Assembly (NCBI GenBank): GCA_900769095.1
Contig: CAAGFH010000020.1
Location: 1 to 18,774 of the forward strand
DNA from: Methanobacteriaceae archaeon
GTDB taxonomy: Archaea; Methanobacteriota; Methanobacteria; Methanobacteriales; Methanobacteriaceae
Direction: 5' to 3'
Length of the DNA: 18,774 nucleotides
This document shows, in pieces, positions 8,195 to 15,578 of this stretch. A program made the position numbers and the translations under genes. The notes below the pieces were generated by a model. That model saw only the letters and a program-made list of their open reading frames with translations. It was not told where the DNA came from and made no database searches. Within the stretch, counting starts at the first letter, position 1. Each line of letters opens with the position of its first letter.

Positions 8195-9077
8195 CCCTAA
8201 ATGTGCGCGGAACTGTTGGTCTTGGAATATCTTTATGAAACTCAGCAGCCAATTCCATAATTTCTACTGAAATATCCCCTATTCTTTCAAATGATTTTAC
8301 CACACGAGAAATGTAAATATAATAATTGGATTTTTCAACATCGTCAAAAGAAGTTTCAGCCATCTGACCAGCAATTTTTGCCATAGCATTTTCCTGCTTT
8401 TCATGCATTTTTTCTTCACAATCCATTAAATCTCCACGCAACTCCAATTCACCATTTATAAATGCATCAGTTGCATATGAAATTGATTTTTGAGCATATT
8501 TATGCATTTTTTTTAAAATTGCTAAAAGTTCATCATCAACTGGAGTTTCATCATTTATAACAAATTTAGCAATATGACCAGAATAATCACCAATACGCTC
8601 ATAGTTATATGCTGCTTCATTAAATAGAATTATCTTTGAAAGTTTAAAGTGAGGATTAACACTAACAACAGCATCAACAGTAGAACGGACCTTTTCAAAC
8701 ATGTTGTTTGTAGTAAAATCCAATTCCAATGCTCTTTCAGCCATATCATTATCATTATTTAATATTGATTCAAAAGATAGCTCAACTTCACTTTTAACAT
8801 GGTCAGCCATATTTCTTAACATATTTTCAACTAATGAATATGCAGAATTCTGCTTTGAGTTAAAATTAGGATCTGAAGAACCGTAAACTTCATCATATTT
8901 TTTCATATCAACAACATATGATCTCTTAACGATATCCTCATCAATTAATGGTTTTAGTAATTGAGTAACGTATCTACGACTAATTCCTAATTTTTCAGCA
9001 ATTTCGTCTTGAGTAGATGGATTATCATAAACAATTACATCTAAAATATCTTCTAATGTTTTATTGGTTTTAGCCAA
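8190..9077 (-). CDS. Winged-HTH/PhoU fusion protein, likely phosphate regulator
   Basis: 295 aa. Residues 1-60 form a helix-turn-helix/winged domain: TQDEIAEKLGISRRYVTQLL is the recognition unit (22-41), followed by a wing-like IDEDIVKRSYVV. Residues 78-283 are a complete PhoU domain with both metal motifs intact, ERIGD at 160-164 and 264-268. PhoU itself has no DNA-binding domain, so this fusion can in principle sense phosphate state and bind DNA directly. Fusions of this type are known in archaeal genomes, but I know of no characterised member. The start codon is TTG; GGAGG at 9086-9090 with 8-base spacing fixes it. It is upstream of pstS on the same strand but separated by a terminator and a new promoter, so it is likely its own unit. 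Confidence 0.88.
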   Translation of the reverse strand: MAKTNKTLEDILDVIVYDNPSTQDEIAEKLGISRRYVTQLLKPLIDEDIVKRSYVVDMKKYDEVYGSSDPNFNSKQNSAYSLVENMLRNMADHVKSEVELSFESILNNDNDMAERALELDFTTNNMFEKVRSTVDAVVSVNPHFKLSKIILFNEAAYNYERIGDYSGHIAKFVINDETPVDDELLAILKKMHKYAQKSISYATDAFINGELELRGDLMDCEEKMHEKQENAMAKIAGQMAETSFDDVEKSNYYIYISRVVKSFERIGDISVEIMELAAEFHKDIPRPTVPRTFRE

Positions 9078-9165
9078 TTGTTTTTCCTCCAGTTAATTTC
9101 ATTTGATATTTAATTTTATAATACTCACTATTATATATGTATTTTTTAAGTTATGCATTTCTTAA

Positions 9166-9426
9166 TCAATGTCTTTTTTTCGAATTGTAAAATTCTTTTA
9201 AATTTTCTTTATCATCGTCAGATAAATTATGCCAACGAATATTTTGTATGGCTCCCTCCAAAGCCATTAATCTGTTTATACATGCACTTTCATCTATTTT
9301 TTTAATTTTTAGCCATGCTTCCTTACTGCCAATATTAATCAAATCATCAACAGTGTTTATTCCAACTTCATTTAATTGTTTTTCAACTACTTTACCAATA
9401 TTTGGCAGTTTAGATAGCTCTCCCAT
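9166..9426 (-). CDS. TfoX C-terminal-domain protein
   Basis: A solitary TfoX C-terminal (helix-hairpin-helix-like) domain of 86 aa. Diagnostic stretches: LPNIGKVVEKQLNEVGI near the N-terminus (hairpin LPNIG), TVDDLINIGSKEAWLKIK, ACINRLMALEGAIQNIRWHNL. Bacterial TfoX/Sxy proteins have an extra N-terminal domain that is absent here. The reading frame is open four codons further, but that upstream ATG lies within ATGAGGT, whose GAGGT is the ribosome site for the ATG chosen (9424-9426, spacing 5). The function is unknown; the hairpin fold suggests nucleic-acid or protein binding. It is divergent from the nuclease gene starting at 9532. Confidence 0.8.
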   Translation of the reverse strand: MGELSKLPNIGKVVEKQLNEVGINTVDDLINIGSKEAWLKIKKIDESACINRLMALEGAIQNIRWHNLSDDDKENLKEFYNSKKRH

Positions 9427-9531
9427 TTTATACCTCATTATAATATTAATTCCAGTTTTATTTATTTATTTTGAAGAAATCATAATTTTTAAATCTGAAA
9501 ATTATTAAACTTTATTATATAGGTGTGCATT

Positions 9532-11028
9532 ATGGATAAGTTATTTTTATCAAAATCTAGTTATTGTGACTGTATTCAATGTAATAAGATGTTCTGGTTG
9601 AATAAATATAAAAAAGACCTTGCTGTTGTTAATGTTAATGATAATATTTTAGAAAATGGTCGTAAAGTTGGCGAGTTTGCAAAAGGATTATTTGGAGATT
9701 ATGTGGAAGTTCCATATGATTTAAGCATTAATAAAAGAATAGAAAAAACAAAGGAATTGCTTGAAAATAATCAGAATGTCATTGCTGAAGCATCATTTAA
9801 CTATGACAATAATTTTTGCAGTGTTGATCTTTTAAAAATCAATCCAGATGGCGTAGAAATATATGAAGTTAAAAGCTCAACTGAAATAAAAAACATCTAC
9901 TATGAAGATATTGCATACCAGTATTATGTATTGTCAAATCTTGGTTTGACTGTTAATGGAGCATATATTGTTTATGTCAATAATAAATACATTAAAATAG
10001 GTGAATTAGATATTGAACAGTATTTTAAAAATGAAAATGTTACAGAAACTGTTAAAGAAATGCAAAATAGTGTAAAAACAAATATTGAAAATGTAAGAGA
10101 ACTTATCCAATCATGCGATTGTGAAAATGAACCAGATAGCAATATTGGACCTAATTGTTTTGATCCATATGAATGTGCATTCTGGCAATACTGTACAAAA
10201 GATTTACCAAAACCTAATGTATTTGATATTGCAGGCATGTGGACTAGTAAAAAATTCGAAAATTATTATAACGGTAAAATCTCTTTTGAAGACTTAAAAA
10301 ATGAAGATATCAATGAGAAATATTTAGAACAAATTGATTTTGAATTAAACAACAGACCACCAAAAATAAATAAAAAGACTTTAGTTGATATATTGGACTC
10401 CCTTAACTATCCATTATATTTCATTGACTATGAATCTATCCAACCTGCAATTCCAGTTTATGATGGGACCAAACCATACCAGCAAATACCATTCCAGTAC
10501 TCATTACATATAATTAAAGAAAAAGAAGCTCCATTAGAACATAAAGAATTCCTTGCAGACATTAACGACGAGAATATGATTAGAACATTTGCTGAAAATA
10601 TGATCAAAGACATGCCTGAGGAAGGTAGTGTTATTGTTTATAATAGTGGTTTTGAATCAACACGTAACAAAGAAATTGGAGAAATGTTTCCTGACCTAAG
10701 TTCACAAATGGAGATGTTTAACAATAACATGGTTGATTTGATGGCACCATTTAGAGCAAGAGATTATTATACAAAAGAAATGAAAGGATCATACTCCATT
10801 AAATACGTATTACCCGCATTATATCCTGATGATCCCGAACTTGATTATAGTAATCTCCCATTAGTTCATAAAGGTGATGAAGCATCAGAAGCATTTTTAA
10901 GTCTAAAAGATAAAAATTCTGAAGAACAAGAAATAATCAGAGATGCATTATTAAAATATTGTGAACTTGACACATTAGCTATGATTAAAATTTGGCAAAA
11001 CTTTAAACAAGTAACCAACTATGAATAG
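9532..11028 (+). CDS. DUF2779 protein: Cas4-like nuclease fused to DEDDy-type exonuclease domain
   Basis: 498 aa from the ATG at 9532; AGGTG at 9521-9525 is its ribosome site, and the in-frame GTG inside it is not the start. The N-terminal part looks like a RecB/Cas4 PD-(D/E)XK nuclease: LSKSSYCDCIQCNKMFWL (C12, C14, C17), E86, D99 in SVDLL, EVK at 112-114 and Q130-Y131. A later cysteine group (C195, C197, C209, C215, C221) could close a 4Fe-4S cluster. The C-terminal part is DUF2779: YFIDYES (D299, E301), then IPVYDGTKPYQQIPFQYSLH, NSGFES (371-376), MVDLM (D402) and Y476-x3-D480 in YCELDT, as in DEDDy RNase H-fold exonucleases. Likely a DNA-processing enzyme; the pathway (repair, defence or other) is not shown. 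It ends in a hairpin terminator. Confidence 0.75.
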   Translation: MDKLFLSKSSYCDCIQCNKMFWLNKYKKDLAVVNVNDNILENGRKVGEFAKGLFGDYVEVPYDLSINKRIEKTKELLENNQNVIAEASFNYDNNFCSVDLLKINPDGVEIYEVKSSTEIKNIYYEDIAYQYYVLSNLGLTVNGAYIVYVNNKYIKIGELDIEQYFKNENVTETVKEMQNSVKTNIENVRELIQSCDCENEPDSNIGPNCFDPYECAFWQYCTKDLPKPNVFDIAGMWTSKKFENYYNGKISFEDLKNEDINEKYLEQIDFELNNRPPKINKKTLVDILDSLNYPLYFIDYESIQPAIPVYDGTKPYQQIPFQYSLHIIKEKEAPLEHKEFLADINDENMIRTFAENMIKDMPEEGSVIVYNSGFESTRNKEIGEMFPDLSSQMEMFNNNMVDLMAPFRARDYYTKEMKGSYSIKYVLPALYPDDPELDYSNLPLVHKGDEASEAFLSLKDKNSEEQEIIRDALLKYCELDTLAMIKIWQNFKQVTNYE

Positions 11029-11046
11029 TTGGTTTTTATTTTTTTA
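11014..11046 (+). terminator. Hairpin plus T-run ending the DUF2779 gene
   Basis: Inverted repeat ACCAACTA (11014-11021), loop TGAA, TAGTTGGT (11026-11033). The stop TAG is the first part of the 3' arm. TTTTATTTTTTTA follows directly. Confidence 0.7.
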
Positions 11047-11063
11047 TAATGAATAATAGTAGA

Positions 11064-11084
11064 ATATAAATCATTGATTTATAT
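11064..11084. repeat. 9-bp inverted repeat between convergent genes
   Basis: ATATAAATC (11064-11072), loop ATT, GATTTATAT (11076-11084). It lies just after the end of the membrane-anchored gene read from the other strand. No T-run adjoins it on either strand, so it may be a transcript-end structure or an RNA-stability stem for that gene. Confidence 0.45.
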
Positions 11085-11092
11085 CCACTATA

Positions 11093-11899
11093 TCAGTTAA
11101 AATCCATAGCATAGTCTTCATCCCAATCATCAGAATCATCGTAATCGTCATCAAAATCATCATCAAAATCATCATCAAAATCATCATTTAGACTATTGTA
11201 ATAATCATTACCTCTAGAATATAATGATAGACTACCATCTGAATTGACAATATATGAATCATCATTTGGTGCCGGATGAACTATTGCTCCGGGAGGATAA
11301 TAACCCATCAAAGTACCATCATCATAGTATACTGGGAAAGTCTTCTGTTCAGAATTACTATATGAATCAGCGACCTTATTAGCAGTTAATGTAGAATTTA
11401 CGGCTTTAAATTGAATAGATTTTACCATATGAAGGACTACATCTTTATTTTTACAGCAGATTATAATATTATCATGAGTAGTATCATTACCCAAACAGAT
11501 ACAGTAAATTTCATCATTATCCTTCATCTTTACATTATCAGATAATTGACCAGCACTTAATTTATATACTGTATACCCATCAATATTTTGTGAATCACAA
11601 CTTCCAATTATCTCTTTAATTGCATAGAAACCCAATGCTCCACCTAATTCATTAGCATTATCTCCTTCCTGACTATTAAAAGAAATCAATACTCCATCTG
11701 ACCAATTCCACATTTTGATACCGTATTCCTCACCAAGATACTTGGCTTGTGATGTTGGAATTTCAATACTAGTACCATTAGGAACCAACTCAATTCTTTC
11801 GTAACTAATAGAATTGGAAAGAGATATGAATATTGCACAGGTTAAAGCACAAATAATTATAACAAGAATAGCTATTAAAATCTTATCTCTATTTTCCAT
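11093..11899 (-). CDS. Membrane-anchored exported protein with Asp-rich tail
   Basis: 268 aa, no family recognised. A short charged start (MENRDK) is followed by one strong membrane segment (about 7-29), consistent with an anchored extracellular protein. Residues 35-165 form a mixed domain with PNGTSIEIPTSQAKYLGE, IKMWNWSDGVLISF and several cysteines (C101, C134, C148, C149). A second small unit at about 188-228 contains FPVYYDDGTLMGYYPPG and SYIVNSDGSLSLY. The tail from 238 to 264 is almost all Asp with Phe, Tyr and Trp, coded partly by a perfect 12-base repeat. The tail could bind cations or contact the cell wall; that is inference. GGGG about eight bases before the ATG is the only ribosome-site candidate. 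Confidence 0.7.
   Translation of the reverse strand: MENRDKILIAILVIIICALTCAIFISLSNSISYERIELVPNGTSIEIPTSQAKYLGEEYGIKMWNWSDGVLISFNSQEGDNANELGGALGFYAIKEIIGSCDSQNIDGYTVYKLSAGQLSDNVKMKDNDEIYCICLGNDTTHDNIIICCKNKDVVLHMVKSIQFKAVNSTLTANKVADSYSNSEQKTFPVYYDDGTLMGYYPPGAIVHPAPNDDSYIVNSDGSLSLYSRGNDYYNSLNDDFDDDFDDDFDDDYDDSDDWDEDYAMDFN
11147..11182. repeat. 12-base tandem repeat coding for DDFD
   Basis: Three consecutive 12-base units of the form ATCATCAAAATC (the first starts GTC) lie in the 3' part of the membrane-anchored gene. They encode repeats of Asp-Asp-Phe-Asp on the minus strand. Copy-number change would keep the reading frame. Confidence 0.85.
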
Positions 11900-12020
11900 T
11901 TTATTTTCCCCAAATCATTATCAATTATTCAAAACAGCATATTGTGAAAATATTAATTTAACACAATATACACTATTTTATAATATTTTGATAATAAGAT
12001 TTAAAAGTTATTAATTCAAG

Positions 12021-12649
12021 CTAACTTCCAATTGCATTCACCAACATATGAGCCAACATGGAAGAATAAGCGTTATCAGTCTTATATTTTAAAAATCCAA
12101 ATATTAAACCTAAGATAAGCCCAGTTATCACTTTCCACACCATAATATTGAAAATATCTGCAGTTGGATTGAATAGACTTGTTCTAAATATAATTGTGTC
12201 AATATAACCTAAATGCCAGAACCCAAACATCAAAGTAGACAAAAGAAACTTGTATGTTTTGTTATTGGAGATTTCCTCATAAACAAGTCCTCTAAACAAT
12301 ATTTCTTCAAATATAACAGTAATAAAAGCACCATAAATCAATGAAACAATTGAAGATATTTCATAATTTTGTGTTATTAGGGGTGTTAATGCATATGCCA
12401 AATACAACAATAGATGCTATTAAATAGATTTTATTGAATTTTTCAGGAAAAATATTTAGTTTGATATCTTTTTTTACAGCAAAAACTAAAAATTGCAATG
12501 GTCATTATAACCATAAAAACAATACTTACCAAAGTATCAACAAATATACTTCGATTAACAAACTCGAATATTATAAACTTAAAGCAAATTCTAAGTAATT
12601 GAATTACTATTAATAATAAAATAATATTTCTAATCCTTTTAAAATTCAT
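12021..12649 (-). pseudogene. CPBP-family intramembrane metalloprotease, broken by two frameshifts
   Basis: Three reading frames together give one CPBP (CAAX protease/bacteriocin-processing) protein. Frame 1 (from ATG 12649) codes MNFKRIRNII to MTIAIFSF. Frame 2 continues AVKKDIKLNIFPEKFNK, IYLIASIVVFGICIN. Frame 3 continues about ITQNYEISSIVSLIYGAF with the catalytic motifs EEILFRG, FGFWHLGYID and LAHMLVN to the stop. The first shift is near 12469-12490, where removing one T from the T5 run restores frame; the second is near 12380-12405, possibly the C4/G4 run at 12380-12383. The span of 629 bases minus two is 627, exactly 208 codons plus stop, a normal family length. Either a decayed gene or assembly indels. 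There is no ribosome site before the ATG, so it may be leaderless. Confidence 0.75.
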
Positions 12650-12664
12650 AATAATCTAAATTAA

Positions 12665-12694
12665 AATAAAAAAAAGGGGATTTAATTAAATCCC
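12665..12694 (-). terminator. Palindrome plus T-run after the 82-aa gene
   Basis: The 18-base palindrome GGGATTTAATTAAATCCC (12677-12694) begins two bases after the stop codon. On the coding strand it is followed by C and TTTTTTTTATTTT. The same T/A-rich tract (12661-12676) lies about 20 bases before the next ATG (12649) and may double as its TATA element. Confidence 0.7.
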
Positions 12695-12696
12695 AT

Positions 12697-12945
12697 CTAT
12701 AAACCAAGTTCAAAAGTAAATCTGTATTCTTGGTTGATAATTTGCATTCCTTTAAAGGAACCTTTTAAAATATCTGCAACTTTTTGTAAGTCTTCTGCAG
12801 TAACGGAATTACCATTAGCTAATGGAGAGAAAAAGGTAATTTCATTATCTGTAATGAGATAATTTAAAAGTTTTGTGTCCTCTTTTTGGTATTTTTCAAC
12901 AATTGCTAAGATTTCTTCTTCAACATCTTTGTCTAAGTTTGACAT
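12697..12945 (-). CDS. Small acidic hypothetical protein (82 aa)
   Basis: No family recognised. The product starts MSNLDKDVEEEILAIVEKY, a charged helix, then LLNYLITDNEITFFSPLANG (possible strand-turn), VTAEDLQKVADILKGS (helix) and a C-terminal GMQIINQEYRFTFELGL (strands). It has no membrane segment and no cysteine, and looks like a compact cytosolic alpha/beta protein. The frame is open upstream to a GTG at 12952-12954, but that GTG is part of GGTGAT, the ribosome site (12950-12955) for the ATG at 12943-12945, so the shorter start is right. It ends in a clear terminator. Confidence 0.75.
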   Translation of the reverse strand: MSNLDKDVEEEILAIVEKYQKEDTKLLNYLITDNEITFFSPLANGNSVTAEDLQKVADILKGSFKGMQIINQEYRFTFELGL

Positions 12946-13054
12946 AATTATCACCTTTACATAATACTTTAATTAAATAGCATAAATACTTTTATAAAAA
13001 AAAATAAATCACAAAAATAACTTATTAAATAAAACTTTAAATAAATACATTAAT

Positions 13055-14138
13055 ATGACCTCAACTGGAAATGCTAAAAAGAGAATTTTTTATTATGATT
13101 TTTTAAGATGTTTTGCAATATTATCAGTTATTGCATGCCATGTTTTTGCAATTCCAGTTGTTAGAATTAGTAATTTCGGTTCAGGGCTTTGGTATTATTC
13201 ATTATTTTTAAATACTCTCAGAGACATTGCTGTTCCAATGTTTGTTTTAATAAGTGGTGCTCTTCTTTTAGATAAAAAAGAAACATTAGCTAAATTTACT
13301 AAAAAAAGAATAAACAGAGTTATTATACCCTATTTAGTTTGGACAATAATTTTTATACTATTTACATACATGTGCTCTCAAATTGGAATTGGTAAACCTA
13401 ATTTAAGCTTAGAAAGTATTATTTCAAGTGTTGCAACCATCAGATTAGTTGGAATTCCAACTTATTTCTGGTTTGTTCAGATGATATTTGTTGTATATAT
13501 CGTTATTTTCATATTAAATAAATTAAATGAAAGATATCCAAATACTTTAAAAATAGCTTTAGTTTTAGGTTTAATCATTATAGCTGCATATAATTTGAAT
13601 ATAATACCATTGGAGAGACCATCAAATTATCCTTTTTATGCTATTTTTGCAGTTATAGGATATTATCTATCTAAAATAGATTTAAAATAGACGAAAACAA
13701 ACTAACAATCATATTTTTTGTTGTAAGTGTTGTTTTATACATTCTTGAAGTATTGCTTATTGCATCATCATCACTAGCTGCAAATAAATATGCTGGAATC
13801 TCTCAATTTGAACTTTTAAACGTAGTTATATTATGCTCAACATTTTTATTTGCAAGATATTTCTCAAAATCAAGAGGTTTACTTGGAAATACATTGATAA
13901 AATTGAAAATTCAAAACTTGGAGATGCAATCAATTCAATAAGTTTTACAAGTTTTGGTATTTATTTATGCCATATGATGATTTTTGTGTTATTTCAATAC
14001 ATTTTAACACCTCTTCAAGATCAAAATTATTTCATTTATGTTAATTTGGTGTTAATATTGACTATTGGAATTTCATGGTTTATAATTTGGGTTTTAAGTA
14101 AAATTCCGCACGTAAATAAGATTTCAGGTGCTGGTTAA
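13055..14138 (+). pseudogene. Acyltransferase family 3 membrane protein, broken by two frameshifts
   Basis: An OafA/WecH-type integral membrane O-acyltransferase that would modify surface or sugar components. The first part (13055-13690) is typical: YYDFLRCFAILSVIACH with the catalytic His, MFVLISGALLL, KRINRVIIPYLVW and YFWFVQMIFVVY. After ISKIDLK it hits TAG at 13688-13690. Adding one A to the A4 run (13684-13687) gives KIDENKLTIIFFVVSVVLYIL and on to FARYFSKSRGLLG. A second missing A at 13887-13889 then gives KYIDKIENSKLGDAINSI and SFTSFGIYLCHMMIF, ending at 14138. Span 1084 plus two is 1086, exactly 361 codons plus stop, a normal length. No ribosome site; a TATA-like element at 13022-13031 suggests a leaderless transcript. 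Real decay or assembly error cannot be told apart here. Confidence 0.8.
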
Positions 14139-14139
14139 T

Positions 14140-14180
14140 AAAAAAAAGTGGTAAAAGTTGAAAATTAGTTAATCTAAATT
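14140..14180 (-). terminator. Imperfect hairpin plus T8 after the SAP-domain gene
   Basis: A stem of seven pairs with one mismatch (14162-14168 with 14174-14180) has the stop TAG in its 5' arm. The coding strand reaches a T8 run (opposite strand 14140-14147) about 14 bases later. Weaker than the other terminators in the window. Confidence 0.4.
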
Positions 14181-15094
14181 CCAAACTTTTTATCAAAGTA
14201 TTTTTGTCTTAAATCGAAATTAAGCTCTTCGATGTCTGCACCAGACATAGCTTTTTGTAAGATTTTGTAACAAGCTTTTTTAGGTACAGTTGTGCTTTTA
14301 ATATTGGATTTATTCCAGATTCTATCAAATCTTTTCTTTAAGCTTCCAATATTAACTTGTTCAACTACATTTTTTAAATTAATTACGTTTGCATAATTAA
14401 TAACTTCATAAGTAGCATAAGTTTGTGGATCCATCATAATAGGGTTTAATCCTAAGATGAATCTTTGTAAGTCATATTCTAAGAATGATTCATAATCTTT
14501 ATCATATGCATATACGTGTGCTTTTGCAGATAATGCATCAATGAATACTAAAAATTGATTTGAGATTAATGCTCTTGAAATGATTTCATCACAGAAGTTT
14601 AAAGCAGTTTGTACATTGTCTTCAGATGAATTTTTCATATAGGTTTCATAATCTTCAAATCTGAATGCAACAAGTGCAAACATGTATAAATCCATCCATT
14701 CATTCTCTTTTAAGAATTCTTTTGCTTTATCAGTTAAATCTAAATCTGCAGAAATTTCTTCGTCACTTTCAGCATCATCAGTATTTAATACAGTTAATAC
14801 TCTTTCAACAAGTTCTTGTTTTTTACCTGAAACTTTTAAGTTATTTTCTCTTAAAATATCTTTTAATTGAGCAACAGTGTATTTTTTAGATACTTCTTCA
14901 GCAGTTAATTCTTCATTACCAACACCACTTACTTCAAAATCTCCTTCAAGATATCCTTCATCGACTAAATGTTTAATACAGTCTTGTGCTGATGGGAAAG
15001 TTCCAAAATTACCCTCATTTAAAATATCATCAAGTTCATAGCCATTATCTAAAAAATTTAAAACATTAAATATCTCTAATTTTTGTTCACTCAC
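14174..15094 (-). CDS. SAP-domain protein
   Basis: 306 aa, cytosolic. A SAP motif (DNA-binding helix-extension-helix) is clear at about 72-102: YTVAQLKDILRENNLKVSGK then KQELVERVL. Before it, residues 1-55 hold a short acidic helical unit. After an acidic linker (about 105-120), TDKAKEFLKENEWMDLYMFA opens a C-terminal helical domain of about 180 residues rich in aromatic residues, which I do not recognise. The start is GTG with AAGGTG five bases upstream; a nearby ATG is out of frame. The SAP motif suggests DNA association, but no catalytic motif is visible. It stands alone, convergent with the broken acyltransferase and divergent from the zinc-ribbon gene. Confidence 0.8.
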   Translation of the reverse strand: MSEQKLEIFNVLNFLDNGYELDDILNEGNFGTFPSAQDCIKHLVDEGYLEGDFEVSGVGNEELTAEEVSKKYTVAQLKDILRENNLKVSGKKQELVERVLTVLNTDDAESDEEISADLDLTDKAKEFLKENEWMDLYMFALVAFRFEDYETYMKNSSEDNVQTALNFCDEIISRALISNQFLVFIDALSAKAHVYAYDKDYESFLEYDLQRFILGLNPIMMDPQTYATYEVINYANVINLKNVVEQVNIGSLKKRFDRIWNKSNIKSTTVPKKACYKILQKAMSGADIEELNFDLRQKYFDKKFGI

Positions 15095-15278
15095 ATAAAC
15101 ACCTTTAATATTTCATTAGCAACAATCAAAATTGCCAAATCTAATAATAAAACTTCCAATTAAGAAAGTATGTAAATATAATATATGATATTTTATATTT
15201 TAGTTAATTTAATGTTTTGCATAAAAAAGGGCTAAATTGTTCAAAATTATTAATATTTAGACCAACGAATAATAGTAT

Positions 15279-15446
15279 ATGAAAACTTGTCCGAAATGTA
15301 TGAGAGAATTAAAAAAGGTTTTTAATAGCGATAGTGGTGATGAGTTGGCTCTTGAATCACTGGACAATGAAATTATTCTTGGAAATTGTTATGTTGATGA
15401 GCATACTTATTATTGTGAATATTGCGATGAATTTTTTAAAATATGA
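15279..15446 (+). CDS. 55-residue zinc-ribbon protein
   Basis: A short ORF starts MKTCPKCMRELKK and ends TYYCEYCDEFFKI. Two CxxC pairs (C4/C7 and C46/C49) are placed as in a zinc ribbon, with an acidic middle (DSGDELALESLDNE) and a fifth Cys (C37). No ribosome site precedes the ATG, but an AT-rich TATA-like element (about 15246-15258) lies 25-30 bases upstream, which fits a leaderless mRNA. No family assigned. Small zinc ribbons of this kind are frequent in methanogens and often bind nucleic acid or protein partners; its role is unknown. Confidence 0.65.
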   Translation: MKTCPKCMRELKKVFNSDSGDELALESLDNEIILGNCYVDEHTYYCEYCDEFFKI

Positions 15447-15578
15447 ATACCTTTTTAAACATTCACTAACATAAATTAGATAATGGTTAATTAATATGAG
15501 GACAGTTTAAAAGTCCCCAATAATTTATTTTAACTTAAACTAACCTATGCATTATCTTAATTATAGATGAGGTGCAAA

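Noticed and set aside
12021..12410. A complete 129-aa CPBP protein starting at a TTG
   Set aside because: It has no ribosome site, lacks the N-terminal membrane segments of the family, and the missing part is found in the two other frames directly upstream.
13753..14138. Two separate small plus-strand genes downstream of a complete acyltransferase
   Set aside because: Both frames continue the acyltransferase-3 fold and join with two single-base corrections to a normal length, so they are fragments of one gene.
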